In this document: piece by piece, positions 23,898-35,218 of the stretch
Layout of the letters: each line of letters starts with the position of its first letter
Position numbering within the stretch: the first letter of the stretch is position 1
From: Cyclina sinensis
Lineage: Eukaryota > Mollusca > Bivalvia > Venerida > Veneridae
Reading direction: 5' to 3'
Assembly (NCBI GenBank): GCA_012932295.1
Contig: JAAONU010000068.1
Coordinates: 60,724-124,723 of the forward strand
DNA: 64,000 nucleotides
Made by a program: the position numbers and the translations under genes
The notes under the pieces: generated by a model
Databases searched by the model: none
Told to the model about the DNA's origin: nothing
The model's input: the letters and a program-made list of their open reading frames with translations, nothing else

Positions 23898-26800
23898 TTA
23901 CTTTAAAGAGCAACGGACACCTGTGCCCTTCAGATCGCAATACCCGTCCGGATTTTTATGCAAGTATTGCTGATGATAATCTTCCGCGTAGTAAAATTCT
24001 GCCACTGGTTTGATCTCCGTGACTACTTTACCGTGACCTGCATCTTGCAGCAGCCGATCATACTTTTCTCTCGTGGATTCAGCTTCCGCTTTCTGCTCGT
24101 CGTTGTAGTAGTATATACCCGAACGATACTGAGTGCCCTGGAAACATCCCTGACGGTTCAATAGGGTAGGGTCATGATTCTCCCAAAATACCTGCAATAT
24201 ATTGAAACATTAGTTCGATAAAAACAGATGCGCTCTCTTTACATATTTTTCAACACAGAGATTGCCAGTCTCCTCTCAACTTTCAACCAAAACCATATGT
24301 TATGACGTATAAAAGAACAAGGTACTATTATTGTTCAATAACGACAATCAAAAGGACGAACGACATTTATGATATCTGTTGTTGTTGTTGTTGTTTTAAA
24401 ATGCATTGATTTATAGTCAGATTTTGTAAATATACTAACAGAAAAATATAACTGTGCATACTTCAAGGTATAGAATTTTTTTTAATATTAGGAATAGTAA
24501 CATAAAACTTTGCAAATTAGCCAATCAACGTTTTATTTCTAGCAATCAATACAAACACTTCATGATGTAAAACAATTTTTACAGTAACAAGGCGCAGAAG
24601 TTGACAGGTATGAAATCTGATTTCACAAGGTCAGTATCGTGTGTGGCCTCCATTGGCGTTCAAGCAAGCACGGCAGCGACGAGGCATAGAGGCAACTAAG
24701 TTGGCGATAACTGCCTGTGGAATGGTGTTCCAGATGTTGACCAATGTCTGCGCTAGTTGGTCCAGCGTGAGAGGTTGGTTACGTCTTTGACGGAGGCGTC
24801 TCTTCATCTCATCCCAAACGTGCTCAATTGGTGAAAGATCTGGTGAAACAGCGGGCCAGGGTAAGACACTCACGTTTTGCTGAGCCAGAAACCCGGTAAC
24901 TACACGTGCTACATGTGGCCGAGCGTTGTCTTGTTGAAACGTCATGTTACGCCCTTGAAGTTGAAGAAATGGCAGCACGTGGGGTATGACAATCTCATCT
25001 CTGTAACGAACACCCGTTAAATTGCCACGGACAATTACAAGCTGGGTCCTGCCTTGAGATGAGATACCTCCCCAAACCATTATCGACCCACCACCACCAA
25101 AACGTTGACGTTGAAAAACACAGGGATCCAAGTAACGTTCTCCGCGACGCCTGTATACACGAACTCGTCCGTCCGAACTTTCTAAGTGAAACCGCGACTC
25201 GTCAGTAAACAGAACATTATTCCAATATGCTCTTGGAAGCCTTAGATACTGTCTGCACCACTGACGTCGACGTTGTCGATGACGTAAGAGAAGAGTAGGA
25301 CGTATCGCAGGACGTCGTGGAGTAATGCTGTGCTCTCTTAATCGGTTTCTAACAGTTCGTCCACTGATAGGTCTCAAGCCAGGAATTGTTCGTGCTGTTA
25401 ATGTGGCCGGTTGAAATCGATTCCGTAGGTGTGTAAGCCGGATATAATTGTCTTGACGGATTGACGTCACACGTGGACGCCCTGGACGTGGTAGATCACG
25501 GACGTTGCCACGTTGCTGAAATCGTCGCCAAAGTACTGATATGGTGTTTCGGTGAACACCAAAACGCTGCGCAACCGCATTTTGAGCAATGCCTGCTTGG
25601 AGCATACCGACGGCACGTAGGCGATCATTTTCTGAGATGCGTGGCATTGTCTTCAAAGACTTAAAATCCAAATTAAGGTGTTTTTCTGAACTGCTGGGTA
25701 GCTCACTATAATTTGACGGTTAAAATAACTCGAAACAGCATGTACGAGGATGTTAACATAAAGAAACACGTAAAAAGCGAGACCGTTACGGGCTATACAT
25801 TTTGCACGTGCAACTCGCGAAAAGCAGTATTATTGAAACAAGATTACCTTGTGAATTACACAAAAGAAATCTGCTAAAATAATTTTATACCTAATAAAAG
25901 ATATTAAGTATTTTAGTGTGCACAGTTATATTTTTCCGTCAGTATATATATGCAGTACCAGTATCAAAGATAACAGGATTGTAAACTGTTCAGGACAAAG
26001 TTTTTGAGTTATTGAGATATTAAACTTAAATACCGTCAAATAGGTAATGATTTCGAGTACAGACGCGTAATTATTCAATCTTATGGACGCATCTGAACGA
26101 GAAACTGTGGTCATGAAAATTGTAAAATCTATTTCCATTTTAACACTCTCGTATATCTATAACGGGCGCAGTTATATGCACTACTAACCGTCATTTTTAA
26201 CAGCTGTTGCCCCTGTCTGGCAGATAAGAACAGCTGAGAGTAGCTTACAGCACGCGCTTGTATTCAGTGTTATATAGCGTTTAAGATTTCTTCATTGTTT
26301 ATTGTTGGCGAATGCGGATAGTGTGAGAATAAAAATTATTTCCCTCTTTTTCAATTGATTTCTCTTTATTTTTTTTAATCAGTCACTTTCAATAATTCTT
26401 GACAAAATGGTCTAAACACGTCTTTTGCATAGATTCCTTACCTGTAAAAGATTCTCATAAGAAATGATTTTTGGATCGTAAATTATCCGGACAACCTCGG
26501 CATGTCCCGTACGACCAGTGCAAACATCTTCATATGTAGGATTTCGAGTGAAGCCAGAGGAATATCCAACCTGTACAAAAGTATGAACAAAATGAATAAT
26601 GTAACATGTACGTGGTCGGCTTGCCCTCGAGCTTATTGTGAACTTGTTCTCCCAAGAGGTCTCTGTTAACTTCCTCTCCCAAGAGGTTTCTCCAAGAATC
26701 TATTAAATTTCACATTAATTTCAACATATACGTTTGACTAAAGGACACATCCTTTTGCATTTATACATATGAGTATGATTTATTCAAATCAAGTCGACCT

Positions 26801-29800
26801 GTATATCATTAATAGTTATACACACTGATTTTGAACATGTATCGATATTTTGCATTGGTTTCATAGTTCGAAAGTATTTATCATGGTTTATTATACGCCC
26901 GTCGAAGGACGGCCGTATTATGGGAAGCCCAGAGGCTGGCGGGAGGCGTACAGACCTTGTCCAGATCATAACTCTGTAGCTGGTGGCGAACCGACTTCAA
27001 ACCTGCTGCGCAGCACTAATAGGAAGTTGGCAGTAGCAGTACGAAGTAGCAGTTGGCAGTAGAAATTAAATCAAACGTGAAGTTGGCAGTAGCAGTAACA
27101 GCAGTAGCAGTAAACAAAACGTGAAGTTGGCAGAAGCAGTAACAGCAGTAGCATTAAACAAAACGTGAAGTTGACAGTAGCAGTAACAGCAGTAGCAGTA
27201 AACAAAACGTGAAGTTTGCAGTAGCAGTAACAGCAGTAGCAGTAAACAAAACGTGAAGTTGGCAGTAGCAGTAACAGCAGTAGCAGTAAACAAAACGTGA
27301 AGTTGGCAGTAGCAGTAACAGCAGTAGCAGTAGGCAAAACGTGAAGTTGGCAGTAGCAGTAACAGCAGTAGCAGTAGGAAACTCTGAAAGTCTGCGAGAG
27401 TGTTTGAAACAGTCTCAGACCGGTGCAATCGAACCGGGATGGTAGCTAGACTGGCACCAAATTCCTGAAAGTTTGCAATAATGTCAGAAACAGTAGCAGA
27501 CCGTAACAATGGACACCGGAGGGTCCCTAAACATAAAAAATGACATTTTCTCAATTTTGGCATCAACATTCCTGAAAGTCTACAAGAGGGTCAGAAACAG
27601 TTGCAGACCGGTAAAATTGACCCGGTAGGATGGCTAGACCTTTAAAATGACATTTTCCCAATTAGCACCAAAATTCCTGAAAGTCTGCAAGACTGTCAGA
27701 AACAGTCACAGACCAGTAATATCGACTCGGGAGGGTCCATAGACATTAATAATGACATTTTCCCGATTGGCACCAAAATTCCTGAAAGTCTGCGAGTGTG
27801 TCAGAAACAGTCGCAGACCGGTAAAATCGACACGGGAGGGTCCAAAGACATTAAAATTGACATTTTCCCAAGTGGCACAAAAATTCCTGAAAGTCTGCGA
27901 GTATGTTAGAAACAGTCGCAGACCAATAAAATCGACACGGAAGGGTCCCTAGACATTTAAAATGAAATTTCCCTAATTGGCACCAAAATTCCAGAAAGTG
28001 AGCGAGAGTGTCAGAAACAGTCGCAGACCGGTAAAATTGACTTGGGAGGGTCCCTTGACATTAAAAATGACATTTTCCCAAGTGGCACCAAAATTCCTGA
28101 AAGTCTGCGAGAGTGTCAGAAACAGTCACAGACCAATAAAAACGACACGGGAGGGTCCCTAGACATTAAAAATGACATTTTTCCGATTGGCACCAAAATT
28201 CATAACAATTTGCAAGAGTGTCAGAAACAGTCGCAGAACTACGCAATAGACTCGGGAGGGTCTGTTGATGTTTAAACGTGTTTTATTTTCATTGAAACTT
28301 TCCAGACTTTTAAGACTTTCTTACTGCTACTGCTGTTACTGCTACTGCCAGCTTCACGTTTTGTTTACTGCTACTGCTGTTACTGCTACTACCAACTTCA
28401 CGTTTTGTTTTACTGCTACTGCTGTTACTGCTACTGGCAACTTCACGTTTTGTTTTACTGCTACTGCTCGTACTGCTACTGCCAGCTTCACGTTTTGTTT
28501 TACTGCTACTGCCAACTTCACGTTTTGTTTTACTGCTACTGCTGTTACTGCTACTGCCAGCTTCACGTTTTGTTTTACTGCTACTGATTTACTGCTATTG
28601 CTGTTACTGCTACTGCCAACTTCACGTTTTGTTTTACTGTTACTGCTGTTACTGCTACTGCCAACTTCACATTTTGTTTTACTGCTACTGCTGTTACTGC
28701 TACTGCCAACTTCGCGTTTATCTACTGCTGCGTACATCTGCGCAGCTTTCTCGTGATGAGTAGAAGTGCACTGCACAAGAACCATAATTTTATCTGGTCC
28801 TAGTTTTTAATTATCTCCCCTCTTGAAAATTTCTTGTCCGGAGCATTACCTTAAAAAAACTATGACGTGAATCGATGTTGAATTTAAAATATAGATAGCT
28901 GGCAACAAGGAATTGAGTAACGTTTTAGAAACATAATTATACCTTATCCAATAATTTAGTAATCCCCCCTTCTCTAATTTCTAAAGTGAATTTTTGTCTG
29001 GAGCATAACTTGAACACTGTGAAAGGGATTGTCTTGAAACTTAAGATAAAGATAAATGCAAAAATGCATTACATAAGAACCATAACTCTTCCTGATCCCA
29101 CTTTTTAATTATCTCCCCACATATTTTTTTTCATAAGCATAACTTAAAAATTATGACGTGAATCGCTATGAAATTTAAAACATACATGGTTGGCGACAAG
29201 GAAAAGTGACGTGCCAAAGAAGCATTTCTCTTACTTATCCAGTGCTTGAGTAATCTCACCTTCTTTAATTTCAATAATCAATTTCTGTCCGGAGTTAACT
29301 TGAACACTATGAAAGGGATTGTCTTGAAACTGAAGCTAAAGATAGATTGTAAGTTGAAACAAGTATAAATGCAGTGCTCAAGAACAATAACTCTGCCTGG
29401 TCCAACTTTTTAGTTTTTTTTCATTTCTCTTTTTTTTTTTTTTGTCTAGAGCCAACTTTAAAACAATGTAGTGAATTGATGTGAAACTTAAAAAGAAGAA
29501 AGATGTTGACAAGTAGAAATGCACTGCCCAAGAAGCATAACTCTACCTTATCCTGTCTTTTAGTTATTTCCTTTTTTTCTAATTTCTAATGAATTTTTGT
29601 CTGGATCATAACTTGAAGACTGTGAAAGTAACTGACTTGAAACATAAAACATAGATAGATGATAAGAAGTAGAAATGCACTGCATAAGAACAACAACTCT
29701 TCTTGGTCCAGATTTTTTAAATTATATCCCCTTTTAAAAATTTGACTGAAGCATTACTTTATATATGTGAACTGGTAACAAAGAAAAGTGTAGTGCCAAG

Positions 29801-31852
29801 AAATCATTACTCTTACTTATCCAGGTTCCATTCTTTAATTCGTAATGAATTTTTGTCCGGACCATAACTTGAACACTATAAAAAGGATTGCCTTAAAACT
29901 TATAATAAAGATAGATGGTAAAAGGTAAAATTGCAGTGCACAAGAACTATAACTCTACCTGATCTCAATTTTTTAATTATCTCCCTTCTTTATATTTTTT
30001 TGTCCAGAACATAATTCGAAAACAATGAAGTAAATTGATGTTGAACTTAAAATATATATAGCTGGTGACAAGAAACGGGTATTGCCCAAGAAGCATAACT
30101 CTACCTCATTCAGTTTTAAGTTATCTACGTTTTTGGGTTTATCGTGAATTTTTGTCCAGGCCATAACAATCATTATGAGTGGGATTGACTTGAAATTTAA
30201 AATAAAGTTATGTTGTAAGAAAAAGAAGTGCAATGTGCAAGATATATATTCATGTCAGGTCTCATTTTAACCCCCTCTTAAAACATTTTGGCATATAGAT
30301 ATTTCATGTTATATTGATAAGAGTCTTTTAGTATCGTTTCAACAGAGTTGTAAAAATATTCTTGCTGAATTCGATAATTTTCAAAATATTTGTGCAGGGC
30401 CATGTGAAATGTCTGGCACTATCAGTTTTCAGCGTATGTTGCATCTGTTCTGAAATGCTGTTTATCTGTTTTTTTTTACATATGTTTAATACACCACGAA
30501 ACAATTTCTGCACCAAAAAACGTCGTTCTGGGAAAAGGCAAGGCGTGTTTCGAAACAGCAATTTCTTAAATTTTTCAATAATGGAATTTTAACTACCTGT
30601 GTAGAGTACACCCCAGCTTGTCTCCAGAATATCCTCTCCGCTCCCCAGAAACAACCCATACCTTCAAAAAAAGTACATTTACTCGTTTACATTATTTGAT
30701 TTTCACATTCAAAGTATATAAGCCAAAATAATAACAATATTAGAAATATCAATTAAAATAATAAAAAGAAGGAAATAAAATAACAATATTAATAGGCTCT
30801 TATAAGTATACTTACCGACCAAACAATGATAATAATGATAATGCAATGCATATATAAATAAACAAGAAGAAACAACAACAATAGCCCGCCCGCTTAGCTC
30901 AATAGGTAGAGCACTGGATTAGTAATCCATCGGTTGTTGGTTCGACCCCTGGGCAGGGCAAAATTTCTCCGTGACAATTATGTTCATTTGGGAACAGTAG
31001 TCAGTCACTTGCGGAGAAATGGGAAATTACTGGTTAGTTATCCAGGAAAACCGGTTAGGTGCACTGACCGCCGAGATATAACATTTGTTGAAATCGGCGT
31101 TAAACCCCGAAACAAACAACACAAATAATGATAATAATAATAATAATAAGACAGAGAACCGACTGAGCAATACGTGGTTCAAACGGACTTCAAAAGTAGG
31201 ACTTGGATCAAATGTAGTGCATGTATTGTTAGTATTCGGTTTCCCTTTCACACCGGTCTATGACATTTAATCTTTTGATGAAGGAGTATAACAATAAATT
31301 TGTAAAATTATCCCTATCCGTTTTCGAAAAAACCCGTCAAAGTAGTTTACATACCGAACATGGCCAGCTCCATGTTTTCCGGAAATGGTTGAAGAGTCGG
31401 GTTACCATTGACAACATGTCTGGGTGCCACCACCATCGCTTCCTCTTTGTCTGTAAGTTGTGATTTCGAACAATATGTCAGAAAGACTCATCGTTTCTAC
31501 AGAATGCACAGTTTTTGCAAAGAGGGGGATGGTTAATCCGGTGAGGATAGGAAAGCTTTAACGAGGTTGGTGGTGGGGGGGGGGGAGCTTTGGACAGTTT
31601 ATGTAAGTTGCATTTATTTTGTCTTCCATTTATGTAAATAATGGATTCCCATAAGATATATAAGCTAAAGTTAGATATTTCTAATAATTTATCGATTTTA
31701 TTCCAATAAAAGAACAATCTTTTATTCCTACAATAAGTTTATTGGAAACTTGACATAATTTAAAATGTTAGTCTTAACTACTAACTTAATATAAAAGTCA
31801 TACCTGGAAGTATTTCCTCCGGCTTCGGCATAACCAAGAGTTTCTCCGCCAT
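23898..31852 (-). CDS. msrA: Peptide-methionine (S)-S-oxide reductase, copy A (MsrA-A)
   Basis: Five minus-strand exons: 31804-31852, 31355-31450, 30597-30661, 26442-26570 and 23898-24191; all introns GT-AG; 210 aa, the usual MsrA length. The enzyme reduces methionine-S-sulfoxide in proteins, using thioredoxin. Visible: catalytic Cys52 in GCFWG (exon 3), NPTY with Tyr83, GHAEV with Glu95 (exon 4), GTQYRS with Tyr135, [11 protein letters not shown], and candidate resolving cysteines Cys198 (GYC) and Cys207 (RCSLK) in exon 5. Odd: the family's QGND is QGCF, so the active-site Asp (E. coli Asp129) is Phe130 and an extra Cys129 appears; the same holds in copies B and C. No mitochondrial presequence is evident (starts [10 protein letters not shown]), so probably cytosolic. 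Introns host a Tc1 element (intron 4), a foldback-like element (intron 3) and a SINE (intron 2). Intact. Assignment to MsrA is firm. Confidence 0.93.
24435..25942 (-). mobile_element. Tc1/mariner element with TIRs and TA duplication
   Basis: A 1508-bp element lies in intron 4 of MsrA-A. Its terminal inverted repeats (about 28 bp, three mismatches) read CTAACAGAAAAATATAACTG on the left and CTGACGGAAAAATATAACTG on the reversed right. TA flanks both ends (24433-24434 and 25943-25944). The paralogous intron of MsrA-B (about 37880-37900) gives a matching empty site. In MsrA-C a larger deletion removes the whole area, so that copy is not informative. It contains one full-length transposase gene. 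Confidence 0.88.
24631..25671 (-). CDS. Tc1-family DD34E transposase
   Basis: One uninterrupted frame of 346 codons; the second Met (residue 9, [12 protein letters not shown], genome 25647) is the more usual Tc1 start, giving 338 aa, the normal length. The N-terminal half holds a helix-turn-helix region (about 15-55), the linker motif GRPR (64-67) and a second HTH (about 70-125). The catalytic triad is Asp157 (FTDESRF), Asp248 (QQDNARPH) and Glu283 ([14 protein letters not shown]), with 34 residues between the last two: DD34E. It catalyses cut-and-paste transposition into TA sites. It is strongly arginine-rich and GC-richer than its surroundings, as expected of a recent arrival. No stop or frameshift is present, so it may be functional. 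Confidence 0.92.
   Translation of the reverse strand: MDFKSLKTMPRISENDRLRAVGMLQAGIAQNAVAQRFGVHRNTISVLWRRFQQRGNVRDLPRPGRPRVTSIRQDNYIRLTHLRNRFQPATLTARTIPGLRPISGRTVRNRLREHSITPRRPAIRPTLLLRHRQRRRQWCRQYLRLPRAYWNNVLFTDESRFHLESSDGRVRVYRRRGERYLDPCVFQRQRFGGGGSIMVWGGISSQGRTQLVIVRGNLTGVRYRDEIVIPHVLPFLQLQGRNMTFQQDNARPHVARVVTGFLAQQNVSVLPWPAVSPDLSPIEHVWDEMKRRLRQRRNQPLTLDQLAQTLVNIWNTIPQAVIANLVASMPRRCRACLNANGGHTRY
26871..27014. repeat. Dispersed 'cgaaggacggccg' hairpin repeat
   Basis: 'cgcccgtcgaaggacggccg' followed by 'tattatgggaagcccaga' and 'gcgaaccgacttcaaacctg' recurs at about 55740 and 56540 in MsrA-C, where it was duplicated locally. The CGTC...GACGG core can fold back. It ends in CTGCGCAGC, the target used by the foldback-like element. 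Confidence 0.6.
27015..28737. mobile_element. Foldback-like element with minisatellite arms
   Basis: A 1723-bp insertion in intron 3 of MsrA-A. Both sides carry the 9-bp duplication CTGCGCAGC (27006-27014 and 28738-28746); two paralogous places in MsrA-C (about 55851-55861 and 56651-56661) show the uninterrupted site. The arms are inverted arrays of one 44-bp unit (core GTTGGCAGTAGCAGTAACAG): about seven copies at 27030-27378 and about nine reversed copies at 28318-28725. Between them is a second array (27380-28262). Long arms built from tandem repeats plus a 9-bp duplication are the known signature of Drosophila-type FB elements. No transposase is present; the long repetitive frames are artefacts of the repeats. 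Confidence 0.8.
27380..28262 (+). repeat. ~106-bp tandem array inside the foldback element
   Basis: About eight or nine units, period 104-107 bp, each containing 'attcctgaaagtctgcgag', 'gtcagaaacagtcgcagacc', 'gacacgggagggtcc', 'tagacattaaaaatgac' and 'ttttcccaattggcacc'. Unit starts are near 27459, 27569, 27674, 27779, 27886, 27990, 28094 and 28199. Confidence 0.85.
28760..30290. repeat. Tandem array of ~145-bp 'cataactctacctggtcc' units
   Basis: About ten degenerate units, each with 'gtagaaatgcactgcacaag', 'cataactctacctggtcc', 'ttttttaattatctcccctt', 'tttgtccggagcataacttg' and 'gtgaaagggattgacttgaa'. They fill most of intron 3 of MsrA-A and are repeated in MsrA-C (55860-58200). It matches a common dispersed motif of molluscan genomes by memory. 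Frames such as 29973-30233 come from it. Confidence 0.7.
30884..31135 (+). mobile_element. tRNA-derived SINE, family 1 (MsrA-A intron 2)
   Basis: The head (30884-30960) is tRNA-like: GCCCGCC start, A-box TTAGCTCAATAGGTAGAGC, anticodon-loop TTAGTAA (AGT, Thr-like) and B-box GGTTCGACCCC. The stems are imperfect, so it is not a functional tRNA gene. The body continues to 'gaaatcggcgttaaacccc' and ends in an (AATAAT)n-type tail at about 31116-31150. The same element stands in MsrA-C at 58809-59068, so it predates the large duplication; MsrA-B lacks it. Confidence 0.75.
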
Positions 31853-32625
31853 TTTGTTCTATGTTTAAATTAAACTGCACTTGGGAAACTGTTTTACAAT
31901 GCTCACGGTTTGTTGTTATACCAAGCGAAAACCTGCTATTACCTTGACCTTTCTACTGATTAAAAACGCATTTTCTTACACTGTTTAGATAAGATAAATG
32001 GATGCCTGCAATCCAAAAATAAAAATGCATAAACACGACGTGAAAGCAGACAGCGTGAAATGGCAGAAACAAACCTAGATAATAACAAAAAACAAACTCA
32101 AGGACGAAGATCAGAAAACCGAATAACGCATAATATGATACAGCAATGAAATGAAATCCTACAGCAGATAAGTATAACTGTTACACAACATCATTAAATA
32201 CACGTTTGAAAATTTCAAAATATTGGGGAAAAGACAAATGGAAAATCATATCATCCAAACACAATAAAAGAGAATAGATCATAAAAAATATACATTGTCA
32301 GACAACAGACAAAGGAAAGTACAAATCCAAATGTACATGAAAATATACAATGGTATATAACAGACGAAAGAAAAGTACAATTTTTAGGAAAAGTCTCATG
32401 AAAAAAATTCACGATGTCAAACAACCGTCAAAGGAAAGTTCGATGCCAGAAAAAGATACGTGACAATACATAAGATTAGGCAACGCGCCAGTAAAAAGTA
32501 CAATCCCGGATAATAGACACATGAGCATAAATTAGTCTCATTACACCGTATTTAGAATAATTGATGTATTGTCGTTAGCGTAGTAGTAAAATTGATTTGG
32601 TCAGTTTTGCTTGACTGCGTTGGTA
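31853..32625. repeat. 5' flank of MsrA-A with ~35-bp degenerate repeats
   Basis: Directly upstream of exon 1. From about 32160 to 32520 there are degenerate units with 'acattgtcagacaacagaca', 'aaagtacaatcc' and 'tgtacatgaaaatatac'. Equivalent arrays lie upstream of MsrA-B (about 40980-41400) and MsrA-C (about 60100-60420). No TATA box is evident. Confidence 0.55.
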
Positions 32626-32626
32626 T

Positions 32627-32890
32627 GGAGCGGATCAGTGGTCCAGTTGTAACACTCTGGGCTTGTAACCCAGGGGTCGCGAGATCGACCCTCGCTTCTC
32701 CACTAAAATTACTAATTGTCTTTCGGATGAGACGTTAAACCGAGGTCCCATGTTTCAGTACTGTACACTAAGCAAGGAGTGGGATGCTTTTTATCCCCCG
32801 CAACATAAAATGACATAAACTCTCTGCAGGGGACGTCGGTCATATGGGCAACCGGTGCCGACGATAGATAAACTCAAATATATACATAGG
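32627..32890 (+). mobile_element. tRNA-derived SINE, family 2
   Basis: The head is tRNA-like: GGAGCGGATCAGTGGTCCAG, anticodon arm CTGGG-CTTGTAA-CCCAG (TGT, Thr-like, perfect stem), T arm GCGAG-ATCGACC-CTCGC (perfect stem), then TTCTCCA. The body has 'tttcggatgagacgttaaac', 'gggatgctttttatccc' and 'gggcaaccggtgccgacgat'. Copies occur at 60523-60790 and, 5'-truncated, at 34565-34803. The three copies justify calling it a SINE family rather than a tRNA gene. Confidence 0.75.
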
Positions 32891-33149
32891 ATGTGGTCAC
32901 TTCTACCGAGTCTTTCACAGAGAACAGTGAAACTTTCAAAAATTTAGTAAGTTTAGAATGTTAATAATCTCGAATGAATTCACGTTTTTGATGACAGCTT
33001 CTCAGCAAGTACGATACATACATGTTTTGTGTATAAAATGCATTTATATTAGATATGTCCTCTTCATTTCACATTTACAATATTAGTTAGCCTGTTCCAT
33101 GCTGTTTTATGAACATATTCTATTCTCAGAAATGCACAGCTTCGTTTTA

Positions 33150-34085
33150 TTACAAAATTAACAGTGATAAATAATTGTACACATTATCATTAAAAAGGTA
33201 CATGAAATATGAATGTTCACATAGTCTTTGAATAGGCAAATGAGAAATAAATGTACACATTGTCTTTGAATAGGCAAATGAGAAATAAATGTACACATTG
33301 TCTTTGAATAAGCAAATGAGAAATAAAGATATACATTGTCAGTCAAATAGACACATGAGCACTAGATGTACATATAGTCATTAAATAGACACATGAAAAA
33401 CAGACACATACATTGTCATTTTGAAGACACATGAACAATAAATGTACAGATTTAGAAATAGGCACATGAAAAACAAAAAACAACAACACACAATGTGAAT
33501 ATACATTATATGAGAAATAAATAAACACATGAGAAATTAATGTAGACATTGCCCTTAAATAGTCACGTTAGAAGTCGATGTACATATAATCATTCAATAG
33601 ACACATGGGAAATAAATGTACACATTGTCATAAATAGACACAGGGGAAATAAATGTACACATTGTCATAAATAGACATATGGGAAATGAATGTACACATT
33701 GTCATAAATAGATACATGGGAAATAAATGTACACATTGTCATAAATAGACACATGGGAAATAAATGTACACATCGTCATAAATAGACACATGGGAAATAA
33801 ATGAACACATTGTCATAAATAGACACATGGGAAATAAATGTACACATTTGTTTTTTAAATAACGAATGATAAATAAATTTATACATTGTCATTAAAAAGG
33901 CACATGAGAAATAAGTGTACACATTATCATTGAATAGACACATGGAAAATAAATGTACACATTGTAAATGTATAGACACATGAGAAATAAATGTACACCG
34001 TGTCATTAAATAGGCACATGAGATATAAATGTACAGATTGTCATCAAATAGTCACGAGAAATAAATGTACACAATTATAGTAATT
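33150..34085. repeat. 36-37-bp minisatellite, ~25 units
   Basis: Near-identical units with the core TGTACACATTGTCATAAATA followed by 'gacacatgggaaataaa'. Units are adjacent with no unique spacers, so this is not CRISPR-like. Unit 2 retains only two or three units (about 62085-62170). The repetitive minus-strand frames here are artefacts. Confidence 0.9.
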
Positions 34086-34564
34086 GAAAAGACACCTGGT
34101 GTGTAATGAAAAGTACGCAATTTCATACAATGCGGTTGTGAAAACATATATATATTGTCATACAACGCGGTTATGAAAAGTACACACATTCGTTTAAAGA
34201 AAGTTAAGAAAGTACAGTATAATGAATAAGCTTTTTCTTTAATTTTGCGTATATGATAATTGACTTTGTCTCAAAAGGAAACACACAATTAAACTTTAAA
34301 CACATACTATTTCAGCAGCAATGATATTTTCACACTCTTTTAACAGTGATAGATTTTACTTAAACAAACATACGGGCAGACGGAATTACACATGAACGGG
34401 CGTCTAGAGGCATTATCCATTACAACCTATGAAGTGTTGTGTCTGCAGAACATCAATAGTTCTATTTTGCTTTATACTTTAAACATACGTTTATATGCGG
34501 AAATAACTTACATAGGGCCATAAGTGCTGGAAGAAAAGTTTAATTGGGGCATATAAAATTCAGG

Positions 34565-34803
34565 GGTCGCAAGTTCGATCTCTCACCCCTCCCCGCTTAT
34601 CCATAAAAATTACTGTCTTTCGGATGTGACGTTAAACAGAGGTTCCTTGTAGAAATACTATACCCTAAGCATGAAAAAAAACTGTGTCCCATTGAATGGG
34701 ATGCTTTCTATATCTAACACAATTCCTGCAACCTAAAATAACTACACCCTGCAGGGGTCGTCGGTCATATGGGCAACCGATACCAACGATAAATAAACTG
34801 CAA
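34565..34803 (+). mobile_element. SINE family 2, 5'-truncated copy
   Basis: Begins within the tRNA-like part ('caggggtcgcaagttcgat') and continues through 'tttcggatgtgacgttaaac', 'gggatgctttctat' and 'gggcaaccgataccaacgat', matching the 32627 copy with scattered changes. Confidence 0.7.
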
Positions 34804-34904
34804 TAGGCAGAGAGTCAAGTGGTACACTGTGTGTCCATCCCTTCCCATTCCTTTAACCTCGCACGGTCGATAGTCTACGTTTACTTATGTAGTCAAACAT
34901 CTAT

Positions 34905-35218
34905 CGCCTGTCACTGGTGAGGTGTGTGATAGACACTTATATCCCGTTTTTTGCACAACCGTTTTTGGGGTTGTTGCGATGGATGAGTGTTCTAAGGCGT
35001 TCTTACTTTGCATTGCTAATCGGTTTATGCCATTCGGTGCGAGTTCGAATCACACTGGGAGCTTGAATATTTATAATTCACAAAACGCTGTTTGTGTATT
35101 GTGGTGGTCTTTGAAGTCTCCCCGTACATATAGCCAGTGTTGTCCTATATTTAACACCTGTCACCGATGTGGTGTGAGGTATACACTCATATTCCGCTTA
35201 TTTGCACAACCTTTTTGT
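34905..35218 (+). repeat. tRNA-like segment between ~65-bp direct repeats
   Basis: Segments at about 34905-34970 and 35155-35218 are diverged direct repeats ('cctgtcac.g.tg.ggtgtg', 'tatatcccg', 'tttgcacaacc'). Between them lies a tRNA-like stretch with a B-box GAGTTCGAATC near 35040. It may be a composite SINE. The whole block is missing in unit 2. The 107-codon frame over it (34922-35245) is not considered a gene. Confidence 0.4.

Noticed and set aside
23898..23906. Peroxisomal targeting signal at the MsrA C-terminus
   Set aside because: The protein ends SLK, which is not the consensus SKL order.
24631..25671. Plus-strand frame 25461-25664 inside the transposase
   Set aside because: Antisense shadow of the Tc1 transposase frame; no independent evidence.
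27752..28275. Plus-strand frames across the 106-bp array
   Set aside because: Repeat-derived, with stops at irregular places set by small indels; no known domain.
27066..28785. Long repetitive frames in both strands ([15 protein letters not shown] and [14 protein letters not shown])
   Set aside because: They are translations of the 44-bp minisatellite units of the foldback-like element; all frames stay open because the unit lacks stops. No protein features beyond the repeat.
30884..30960. Functional tRNA-Thr gene
   Set aside because: The T arm and one anticodon-stem pair do not match, and the same head with the same long 3' body occurs again at 58809, so it is a SINE head.
32627..32702. Functional tRNA gene (Thr, TGT)
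   Set aside because: Anticodon and T stems pair well, but the acceptor stem is poor and three copies share a common non-tRNA body, so it is a SINE.
33150..34085. CRISPR-like array
   Set aside because: The ~36-bp periodicity is suggestive at first sight, but units are contiguous with no unique spacers, and the host is a eukaryote.
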